A stretch of DNA of 64,000 nt, taken from positions 73,399,558-73,463,557 of the forward strand of contig NC_134825.1 in the NCBI RefSeq assembly GCF_004210375.1, given 5' to 3'. The stretch is from Tachypleus tridentatus. Its lineage: Eukaryota > Arthropoda > Merostomata > Xiphosura > Limulidae. A model generated the notes under the pieces. The model saw nothing but the letters and a program-made list of their open reading frames with translations. It was not told the DNA's origin and searched no databases. Positions 27,701-39,700 of the stretch are shown here, one piece after another (positions within the stretch are counted from its first letter, which is position 1; every line of letters begins with the position of its first letter). A program made the translations under genes and the position numbers.

Positions 27701-30700
27701 CCGTATTAAGGCCTCTTTTGACAAGCTTGGCCTGGCTTTATTAGTGTCACGTTTATCTCTTTTAAAGAATCCAAAATGACGCCAAGAGGGTTGTCTTCGT
27801 AACAAACATAATTATTAAAGTCATGAAATTTCGCTAATATTGGAAACAACAAGACTAACAAAAGAACACCAACTGTATGGTACGTATATAAACATTACAA
27901 ACAACAAGATTAACAAAAGAACACCAACTGTACGGTTCGTATATAAACATTACAAACAACAAGATTAACAACTGTACGGTTCGTATATAAACATTACAAA
28001 CAACAAATTACAAACAACAAGATTAACAAAAGAACACCAACTGTATGGTTCGTATATAAACATTACAAACAACAAGATTAACAAAAGAACACCAACTGTA
28101 TGGTTCGTATATAAACATTACAAACAACAAGATTAACAAAAGAACACCAACTGTATGGTTCGTATATAAACATTACAAACAACAAGATTAACAAAAGAAC
28201 ACCAACTGTATGGTTCGTATATAAACATTACAAACAACAAGATTAACAAAAGAACACCAACTGTATGGTTCGTATATAAACATTACAAACAACAAGATTA
28301 ACAAAAGAACACCAACTGTATGGTTCGTATATAAACATTACAAACAACAAGATTAACAAAAGAACACCAACTGTATGGTTCGTATATAAACATTACAAAC
28401 AACAAGATTAACAAAAGAGCACCAACTGTATGGTTCGTATATAAACATTACAAACAACAAGATTAACAAAAGAACACCAACTGTATGGTTCGTATATAAA
28501 CATTACAAACAACAAGATTAACAAAAGAACACCAACTGTATGGTTCGTATATAAACATTACAAACAACAAGATTAACAAAAGAACACCAACTGTATGGTT
28601 CGTATATAAACATTACAAACAACAAGATTAACAAAAGAACACCAACTGTACGGTTCGTATATAAAACTGCTTTAAATAAAGTAAAAAGAAAGGGGTTTGT
28701 ATAAGTCGTGCCATACAGGTGTAAACATTAACATGAAACGAACTTAACACATTGCACAACCAATACGACATGACCATACTGTACATAGTTAATTAAACAG
28801 AGAAACTTGCAACAACACAAAAGTACAAGTTCGTTTGTAACAAGTCTTGATTTGTTCCAATAGGAGTGAAGAATTTCAAATTTGTCAGGTTAACAACTTA
28901 GTGAGAAAACCTAGTCTCACTACATTTAAATTAGTTCTGCTATTAAGATCCACAAATACTTCAGAAGAGGTGCTATTATCACCCCTTATATTAAATTATA
29001 TGAAATTAAATGCAATTTTGATCACCATGTAGTATTTCCCAGGGTAATATTATCTTATTTCTGTTTAACTGCAAAGTTGTAAGAGTCAGTACACTAAAAC
29101 GTGCAAAATTATTTTTTATATAATGGTTTATGTTCGTTAAGAAAAGCAAATAGATGTGTTTTGATCTGTCAGTTCAGATCAAAAGTGTGTGCGTGCGTGT
29201 TTTCTTATAGCAAAGCCACATCAGGCTATATGCTGTGTCCACTAAGAGGAACTGAAGCCCGAATTTTAGCGTTGTAAATCCGTAGACTTACCGCTGTCCC
29301 AGCGGGGTACTACGATGAAAAAGTTAAGTTTTAAGCTCACAGGTTATGATACTCGATTTTAGGCAACAAATGTAAATTTGTAAGTTCCTTCACAGGAACT
29401 TATGTGGAATCTTCAAACCTGGGAACAGAATACTTTTGTTTTAAAACGTGGAAGAAACAGCGATGTCACGCAATTAGCCAAAAATGGTCACACGTTTTTA
29501 GTAATTTCAAATTCATGTGTAAACATTTGATTAAATATGTTCAGAATATTTAGTTGTATTGAAAATCAATAAGTTAGTCAATGTAATAACGAAAATTTAA
29601 TAATATGAAAACTCAAAGACCGTTGATTATTATTTATATGATCATCATTATCAATTCATCATTATTAATCCAATTTTTTTTCTGAACTATTCCCGCCCAC
29701 CGCTAGTACAGCGGTATGTCTTCGGATTTACAACGCAAAATCAGGGGTTCGATTCTCCTCGGTGAGCTCAGCAGATAGTCCAACGTGGCTTTGCTATAAG
29801 AAAACACACACAAACACACTGACCTATTCCTATCTAGAAAAATTAATGTCACTGTCAAAATAGACATATATTATTTGAGTTCGAATGTTTTAACTAAGTA
29901 TTCTAAACATTATTTATTTACCTTTTCGTTTAGTCGGTAAACAAGGTGAATACATGACATAGGTTTGCTACTTATGAACTTCGTGCGTAAAATGTGGATG
30001 CTATGTTAGCCCTAAAGAACATGAAAGTATCACAACCAACAGAAGAGTTTAATTTACGAACCATTGATAAGAAAAACATGAAACTCTGATAATTATTGAA
30101 AGATTTGGATGAATAAAACCTCCAGTCCAAAATATTTTGTTTAGGATAAAAATAAAATAATTTATGTGTTTATTCAAAACTGTTCTTAGAAATCTGTTGT
30201 AATACCAAAAACAGATTTTCTCACTTTAGTGATGATACAAGAAAAGAACAAACAAAGCATCCTAATATTTTATTTTAATGTGATAATAACTTGCATGTAA
30301 AAGCCCAAAGAAGATGTTTAAACTCCATGTTACGACTATAATAGGCCCGGCATGGCCAAGCGTGTTAAGGCGTGCGACTTGTAATCTGAGGGTCGCGGGT
30401 TCGCATGCCCCTCGCGCCAAACATGCTCGCCCTTTCAGCCGTGGGGGGCGTTATAATGTGACGGTCAATCCTACTATTCGTTGGTAAAAGAGTAGCCCAA
30501 GAGTTGGCGGTGGGTGGTGATTGGTGATAACTAGCTGCCTTCCCTCTAGTCTTACACTGTAAGATATCTCTCGTGTAGCTTTGCGCGAAATTCAAAATCA
30601 AACAAATCCTAATGATGATAACAAATACCAAAAGAACAGTTTTTCTCGTAAAATATTTAAAACTCAAACAGTTGCGTTTGAAGACTTCGTTAAAGTACAT

Positions 30701-33700
30701 TACCAGAAAGGATGAGGCATGTACAAACTTCTTATAAGAACAATTATATCTCTGATACTTATGTTTATTTCGCAATTTTGCACAAAAAAAATACAAGAGA
30801 GCCAACTACACATAGACATCGTTAACTGTGAACTGACAGCTCTCGGGCTACTCTTATCTGGTGGAATAGATAATTACTAGAAGAAAATGCTTTTATTGTG
30901 ACTGTAACGTGTAATGTTGCAGTCTGAATTGGGTGTCGGTTTCAAATACCAATCTAATGAAGAAAATTTTGTTGTTTATTTCTTAGCTAAAGGAAAGGGT
31001 GAAATAATTATAATATTGGTACTGTTTCTCCTGGGAGCTTTGAATAAGGAATTCCACACTACAGTAAACAGCAATGTCTTATTTTTTAAAAAGCCAAAGC
31101 TATCGATGCAATGCATTGAATACCAATTAAGAGCTGTTGGAAGTTAGTTGCATAATAAATTATGTATTGCAAAAGAATTTTCTCGAAACATCATTAGAGA
31201 TACAATTACCTTACGGAAATGATTGGATTGAGAACGTGTCAGAACGTGCGTCATAAGCTCCTATAATGACACTACTGTAATCTATTGACGTCATTTAAAC
31301 CATTTCGAGCTGTTTGTATCCTGTGTCATTGGCATATGACGGTAGATATGGATCTGATTTGTGCGTGTTTTCTTATAGAAAACTCACATCGGACTACCTG
31401 CTGCGTCCACTGAGGGGAATTGAACCACTGATTGTAGCGTTGTAAATCCGTAAACTTACCGCTGTACTAGCGGGGGACGTAGATCTGCTCTTATTAATAG
31501 TTAAATTGATGAAAGTTTTAGTAAATGTTGAAAACATGGAGCTAAGTACACCGGGTGCAGCTCAATGGTTAGTGTGTTCTACGTGAATCCGGGTAATTAT
31601 AATTCACAAGTTGTTAGTGTTACTCGAAAAACACACTCAGCATGGTGATAGTTATTTTCTCTTACTATTCAGACAAACAAAAGTTGCCCAAGAGTCAACA
31701 ATAGGTGATGTTGACCGACTGCCTTTCTTCTTGTTTGTTAGGCAGTTCTTCTTTGTAGCTTTGTGAGAAACTTCTGAAACAAATAAAGATTGGAATAAGC
31801 TTGGGATCGTATCATGAACATTTAACTTTATTCGTGACTTTAAAATATTGCCTGTGCCTTTATAAACTTATTGTTTTGAAAAAACGAAAAATAGGATCAA
31901 TAGTTCTTAGCTTCTCCAATAGTGTAGCTTTGCGCCAAAAAATAAATAAATAAAAAAACCAGTACAAACGTTTTAAGTGTCTATAGTATGCAGTGCCATC
32001 TAGTGTATATTCAAAACAAGGTTGGTAGGCCACTGTACGACAGCGGCTTTCGAAAACAATAAGGAATAAAATGTGAAAATTGTTGAATAAACAATACGAC
32101 AACCAGGTATGCAGTGTCATCTAACGTAGAGTTAACGCACTTTCAACAGGTAATTTTATATATACATATATGTATATATATATATATTTTTTTTTTACGA
32201 CAACAGCTCTCAAAAATTAGAAAGTTATGGAAAAACTTATCATAATTATATCTTTTGGTTACAGAAATAACATAAAAAATTGTTGAACAATTGGCAGACA
32301 ATTAAATCCATCGCTCAAATGAAAATTAATTATCACTGTCCTCTTTAATCGTACTTCGCATATACAGAATTTATTGTTATTTCCTTCTCATATAATTTCA
32401 TCTCATTTACACTTTTGAAAATTTTCACAAATTTTTAATGTAATTAAATTTGTAAAATTTAATCGTGGTTGTCATTTAACATGTTAATATTTCATTGTAG
32501 TTTCTACTCTTTAAAAATAAAATTAAAAAAAAAACAGTATATAAACCTGCATTTCAATATAACAGATAAATACACAGCTTTTGCTGCGTGTTTTATTCAA
32601 AATTGTTTTGTTTGTTTTTCGAATTTCGCAGAAAGCTACTCGAGGGCTATCTGTGCTAGCCGTCCCTAATTTAGTAGTGTAAGACAGCTAGTCATCACCA
32701 CCCACCGCCAACTCTTGGGCTACTCTTTTACCAACGTCACATTTTTACGCCCCTACGGCTGAAAGGGCGAGCATGTTTGGCGCGAGGGGAATGTGAACCC
32801 GCGCCCCTCAGATTACGAGTCGCACGCCTTAACACGCTTGGCCATGTCGGGCCTGAATTAAGTGAAACAACAATACGTCTTTTCGATACATTGAAATATC
32901 TTATAATTACAGGAAGTATACGTGTAATTATAAATGGAACTAACTATGCTTAGAATTTGTTGTGAATTAATTAATTTCAAAATGCTAACGATGTTTCACA
33001 AAACAAAATATTTAGCATGCATAGTTAGTATCAAAGAAATATATGGCAAATATTTTTGGTCTGAATGTTATATTTTATTCTAAAGCATACTGAACTAACT
33101 TTCTTGTTACCACCACAGGGATCAAACCCCGAATTTTACCATTGTAAGTCTTCAAGCTTACTGCTAAGCCATTACAAGTGTTGTATGTCAGGTTGTGTTT
33201 TCGGCCCGGCATGGCCAAGCGTGTTAAGGCGTTCGACTCGTAATTCGAGGGTCGCAGGTTCGAATCCCGGTGGTACCAAACATACCCGCCCTTTCAGCCG
33301 TGGAGGCGTTATAATGTGACGGTAAATCCCACTTTTCGTTGGTAAAAGAGTAGCCAAAGAGTTGGCTATGGGTGGTGATGACTAGCTGCCTTCCCTCCAG
33401 TCTTACGCTGCTAAATTAGGGGCGGCTAGTGCAGATAGCCCTCGAGTAGCTTCGCGCGAAATTCAAAACAAACAAAATTGTTGTGTTTTAGCCTAAATAT
33501 TGTGGGCCAATCACAAGGATGAAGTAGTATCACATAAGAGATAAGTTATTTACAACCTCTTTAAAAAAAACGACCATCATTATTCTTTATGATGAAAAAC
33601 TATAAACAATTAAAATTTGGTTTTTCTTGTTTTTTTAAATCCCTGGAAAACATTTATTTTCAGAGCCACTATCCTCGTGAGCTATGGTAATATAATGTAA

Positions 33701-36700
33701 TCAGCTGCTTCTTTGGGAAATAATTGTCGTACTAAACATATTTATAGCGATCTTCACATTAAAAATATGTTCTTCCACGATAAACTACTGTTCTTTATAC
33801 TGTCTTCACTTTGACGCCTGTTTCAGAGCTATCAGCAACAATTAGTAGAAAATCGCTTTAAGTTTGATTAGAATTCGAGACGTAGCATTGGTAGAAAACA
33901 TAAAATTCAGGCACAGATTTCAAGATAAGTGAAAACAACAAAGAAAAGTTTATAATTCAGCTGTTCACTATTAACGCAATGAGACTGAAAGAACACTTTA
34001 ACAACACTTCTTTCGTTAGAAATAGACATTAAAAAAGGCAGTTTGTAATCTTGAGAACGGAGAAGTTTGTTCAAAAACTGAAAAACAACATTAAAATAAG
34101 TTTAAATTTAAAGAAATAAAGATATACATTTACTGTTTGTTATATGATAGTTTGAATCAGGGGCGTAGCCAGTAATGGCCATTGGGTTTGGTTTTGTTTT
34201 GTTTTAGTTTGAGTGCTTGATGCAAGCGCCGCAGGCGCGCGAAGCCATGCTAGGAGGATCCGGGGGCATGGCCCCTGGAAATGTTTTAATAAAAACATAA
34301 AAGAAAAGCCTGAATTATGCATTCTGAGACCACCTTTTTGGCAAACTTCAGAATGGCACACTGAGGTGTTTGTCTTATTTTTTAAATCATAAATAAATAT
34401 ATAGGCCTATATATATAATATATAACTTAAAGTTATCAGGACCAGCAAAATAGGCCTACAGTCCTGTCATCAACATATAAGATATAGAGTCACTCAGGAG
34501 AGTGCAAAATATATTTATTGTCTATAATCTGTATTCAAATATCATGGAGAGTGTATGTTCAGATTCCCTGGATTTCAAGAATTAACTTCACAAATAAACA
34601 GTGGGTGGCACCGTGGCAGACTAGCAGCACCATGGCACTAACTTAGTACCATTGGCGCCATCTATAGTGAATAATTTACTATAGATGGCGCCAATGGTAC
34701 TGTGAATGTGACGTTGACAAACAGAAGTTGCGATAAACAATCATTCACTATGTCAAGCCTGAAAAAGCAAAAAACACTGAATGGGTTCTTTAAACCCATT
34801 CATGAGGCTGAACCTGATCAATCTGCGGCAGCCAATCAGATTGAATCTGAATTGTCAGAGTCATCACTGTGAGCTTCTACCAGTGCTGCCACTACCACCT
34901 CAAGTCCAGTCTGGGACATTGGAAATTACATTTCTGATGATGTCAGCATTGGTAAACAGGTAAGTCGACTCCTCATTATATTAATTTTGTATTAAAAAAT
35001 CATGCAAATACTCTGATTAGTTTTGGACTGAATATTCATTGCTGCTAGTGATTGTAGGCCTACAGCCACAGGATGTTAGGCCTGTTCTGTGAAGTACAGC
35101 TCTAAGCCTTTCTCTTCGAGGTTATTGTACTCTCATAACAAACTTTCCGATGTGCAAAATAACTTAATTGAAACTATGTCTTTCTGTCTGTTTTAGATAA
35201 ACGCTCAAACCAAAAAAATGCCTCCTTGAGAATGCCTGGAAGCCAGGGAGTGATTATGTTTTCCCCCAGTGTGGTCCAAGAAAGCTGCGTTTTCAGCATC
35301 GTTGGCTTTCACAGTGGAGATGGTTACTCTACAGTCAACATGCAAAGGGTGCTTTCTGCAAGTACTGCTGTCTTTTTGCTCCTGATGGTGCTGGTGATGG
35401 AAACCAGAAATTGGGACAACTAGTGAAATTTCCATACACAAACTGGAAGAAGGCTGTTGAAGACTTCAAGGCACATGAATTGAAACAGTACCACCAAGAC
35501 AGCAAAGAAAAAGCTAACAATTTTCTACAGGTCGTAAACACAAGTTCATCTGTGCACTTGCAGCTTGATGCAACTTACAAGCAAGAAATTGAACAGAACT
35601 GGCAATATTTAATGCCTATTATTGATACTGTATTGCTGTGTGGGAGACAGGGTTTAGCTTTGAGGGGAAAATATGATTCTGGTCCAATGATTGTTGGTGA
35701 AACTGATGAGGAGCCCATCAATAATGATGGGAATTTTCGGGCAATTTTGCGCCACAGGACAAAGGGTGATGTCAAGCTTTCAGCAAGCCTTAAGAGTACA
35801 AAAAGGAATGCTACGTATCTGATCCTCAAATTCAAAATAAAATCATCAATGCCTGTAATACTCATGTTCTTGATGCTTTGGTCAACAGGGTTAATGCTGC
35901 AAAGTGTTTCTCAATATTAGCTGATGAAACAACAGATATTTCAGGCATTGAACAGTTTTAGCTGTATGTTAGATATTTGCATGCCAATGACAACTCTGTT
36001 GCAATGAGAGAAGATTTTTTCAATTTATACCTGTTTATAATGTGACAGGCAGAAACTTGGCTGATGTTATCATGACCAATCTGACAAAATATGGTATTGG
36101 CATGACTTACCTGTGAAGACAAGGGTACGACAGTGCTGCCTCTATGAGTGGGAAATTCAATGGTATCCAGAAACACATAAATGATAAATTCCCACTTGCA
36201 CTCTATGTACACTGCAGTGCCCATTCCCTAAACTTGGCAATTTCTGATGCTTGTAAAGAACTTCCTGTGCGAAATTGCATGGGAGTAATTTCTAGTATTG
36301 AAAACTTTCTCAATACACCCAAACGAAAGCACGTTTTAGCTCTTTCGGTGGAGAATAAAGCACCTGAATCGAAAAAAAAAGTTTAAAAGGTCTCTGCCCC
36401 ACCCGGTGGGTTGAGAGGCAGGACTCAGTCATTGTCTTTCTAGAATTAATCCATGCAGCTGCAGATGCCCTTGAGACCATATCAGGTTGACAAGACAGAG
36501 ATTCTGCCAGAGATTCAATTGTTGTGTTCTGTAACACAGCCAGAATTCATCATCACTCTACTTACCATTGCTAAATTGTTTTCTTTTGGTTTACCTCTGT
36601 GCAACTTATTACAGCAACAGAACATTGATTTAGGTGCTGCGATGCATCACGCAAAAATAGTGGAAGATTTAATCCGTTCACTCAGAAATAATATTGTGAA

Positions 36701-39700
36701 TAAATTTAACGACATTTCCTGTGAGGCTCAAACTCTGTGTAGTGAGCTTCAAATTGGCATCATAATGCCAAGGCAGGCTAAAAGACAGATGTACCGTGCT
36801 AACCCACAAATCACTAGTCCTGAGGAGTACTTTCGTATTGTTACATTTGTACCATTTGTTGATCACTTTCTTTCACAAATATATGACCGTCTGTCCAGTC
36901 ACAAAACTCTTCCTACAAACTTCATGTGTCTACTACCATCAGGATCTACCACAGAATGGTCAGAACCTACAGCACAATAATGTGACCAAATTAAAGAGTT
37001 GGTCAATATATACAAGGCTGACATTGACAGCACTTCACTCGCTGCAATAGGTGAACTTAGGGTTTGGTACAAATCACTTGCGAACAATAGACCAAAAAAT
37101 GTCATAGATGCATATGCAATGTGAAATGCAGAAATATTCCCAGTCATTTCTAGACTGTTGAAAGTATTTGCCACGCTGCCTGTGTCAACGAGCTCAGTGG
37201 AGCGTTCGTTTTCAACCCTCAGAAGACTCAAAACGTGTTTGAGAAATACCATCACTGAAGATCAATTGAATGGCCTGGCCTCATTATACATTCACCGTGA
37301 TATTAAAGTTGAACCAAACTGTGTTGTAGATGTCCTGGCAAGAACGAACAGGCGTTTGAGCCTTTCATAGATATTCGATTGTATTTCTCTAGTTTTGACA
37401 AAACTTGCTGTATTAAAAGAGTGTTCAATCAGAAATTTGCATTTGACCATTTGTTGTGTGTGTGAAATAATCTGCCATGCAATCACGGGTCTTTATGAAA
37501 CTTTACAGGTGGTAACTGAACTTGTCTAAAACTTGTTAACCCCCAAAATCCCCCTTGACTACGCCCCTGGTTTGAATCAAACTTAACAGTTATCACTGAA
37601 GGTATATTTTAAGTATAAAGTCAATTTATCAATAAATTATATTCTAACTTCATATTAGGTCAAAGTTGCATCCAATTCTGAAGTAATAATGGATTTTGAT
37701 AAAGGATGAGCATGTGTTGATGACTGTTGTCTTGGAACTGTAGGAAACGTAAATTCTTCTTTACGTTTTTCATGATGAGTAACGCGTCAGACTTCATGAT
37801 AAAGCTTTCTTTAGGATGCAATATTGTAAGTGTTCATGCTAATTGCACGTACTTTAACGAGCACGAGACGTCTCAGATTTCTAGAATGGAAGTTAAGCAT
37901 GGAGTTAAGAACAGACCATAAATATAAGTTAGGTCTTAACTTTAACTGTAATTTACCAAACTTTATTCAAGTGTGCTGTTATATTTCTTGTTTTAAGTTT
38001 CTAAGACTATGCAGTAAGAGCTTTATAGTTACTGTTTCCATACCGAATATATTTTGCTCTTTAAAAATATTATCCTTATTGTTACATCTGTCACGCACTT
38101 TGACATTTGGTAACTTCGAAATACTACAAACTATTTATTTCCTAATTTTTATTGCAGCTGAAAGACTGAAAGGTTTTCAGCGTAACACGAGCACACATGT
38201 GACACATCCGCCTCTAAATGTTAGTCAGCTATTTGGAGCGGGCGTAACTTGCATCTTTTGAAAACGTTTTTCTATAAATAGCCGTGGAAAAGCTACGTGA
38301 TGAAGCAATCTCATCTACAGGCAGTCAAGAATACTTAAATATGTATATGTATGTCAAATACGTGCTAAACGCAACAGTTAAAAGCCTCTTTCTAAAACAC
38401 AACATGATTGTATTTAAATTACGGGCAAAATATATTAAGTTATATAGTTTTTATCAAGTATCAAAGTCAATATTTATTCAATAACGTCTATAACTACAAA
38501 TTTTGTTTATTTTAAAAGTCAACCAGTATTCCTTTAAGTCCAATACTTATAACTCTGAGATTTTTATATTATATATATTACACACACACATATTGTCGCT
38601 GTGGCCTCCAGTTAACTCAATGCTTTGTCTGAGGGTTGACAACGTTAAAATTCATATTGCAATATTTACAGTGGACAAAACACAACCCATTGTGTAGCTT
38701 TGTGCTTAGCAACAATACAAAAAATATCAATAACCCTATAAATTGTTTGGTAATCTTCACCAGCATGACTTGCACTAAACACATGTGCTTCAAGTGTCAT
38801 CACTGGCCATATAACTACTCCAGTTTGCTTGGAATTAAGCACAAAGCTACACAATGTGTTATCTGTGCTCTGCCCACTACGGGTATCAAAACCCGGTTTC
38901 TAGTGATGTGAATCCACAGACATACCGCTGTGCCACTGGGGCCAACTATTACAGATAACATTTTTTACAATAGTAGACTACATGATGTTCTAAATATAGA
39001 ATATGCAACCCATGTATTACATGTATGATGTAGAGGTTTCGAACCAATTTTTACACACATTAGTGATTTGAAACAGTGGTACTCAACTTTTATTTTTGGC
39101 TAAGGACCCATTCGTAAAAATAAAAGGTTAATCTCGACCTAGTACGAGGTTATAGTTAAAAAAAGCACATCTACCTTAATAGATATTTACTAACTAACTA
39201 AATACGCTGGTAATTATTTTCAAAGTCTGTTACCGATCCTTTTAAACATTCTGACCATCCAATTTTGGGTTGCAACCCATGGATTGAGCAACACCGAAGA
39301 AAAATACCACAGAATATATGTATCGCTTGTGTGTTTGATTTATTAATATTCCTATAAGCAATAACGTATTTCACTGGCCCAAAAATAAAACCTTCATGAG
39401 ATTGAATTTAAACAAATATACGATTTCGAAACTTTTGGGCTTTGAATTCCATCTAACTACGTAATAACATAACTCTTTATAACACCTTTATTATTACTTG
39501 AACTGTTCTCCTGTTGAATCTGAATTTATTATGCAATTATCTTACAATTGTGGTAATGTAGTAAGCACTTTGCTCACAAGCTCCAAAAAGCCGCCACGTA
39601 TTTCCGCTATTCACGAATGAAACAACAGTACCAATAAGCAATTAAAGAGACGAATGATTGTTAAGGTTTTAACGTTTTACATTGATATGAAACTAAAAAC

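Larger units (their letters stand above)
28673..30342. other. Glut1 intron 1 segment
   Basis: Holds two oppositely oriented family B SINEs (29185, 29695); otherwise AT-rich without signals. Confidence 0.5.
30607..32600. other. Glut1 intron 1 segment
   Basis: Contains the family B SINE at 31360 and an old SINE-like stretch at 31550-31780. A TGACGTCA octamer at 31286-31293 has no associated exon. Nothing else recognised. Confidence 0.45.
34158..37569 (+). mobile_element. hAT DNA transposon, 3412 bp, complete ends
   Basis: Terminal inverted repeats CAGGGGCGTAGCCAG (left) and CAGGGGCGTAGTCAA (right, complemented). An exact 8-bp target duplication gtttgaat flanks it (34150-34157 and 37570-37577), the hallmark of hAT insertions. 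It contains a decayed transposase and a perfect palindrome at 34645-34701. Confidence 0.95.

Noticed and set aside
27843-28672. CRISPR array
   Set aside because: All units are the same 55 bp with no variable spacers, and the DNA is eukaryotic.
31286-31293. Third TGACGTCA octamer as a promoter element
   Set aside because: No start codon, exon or donor lies nearby in a suitable arrangement.
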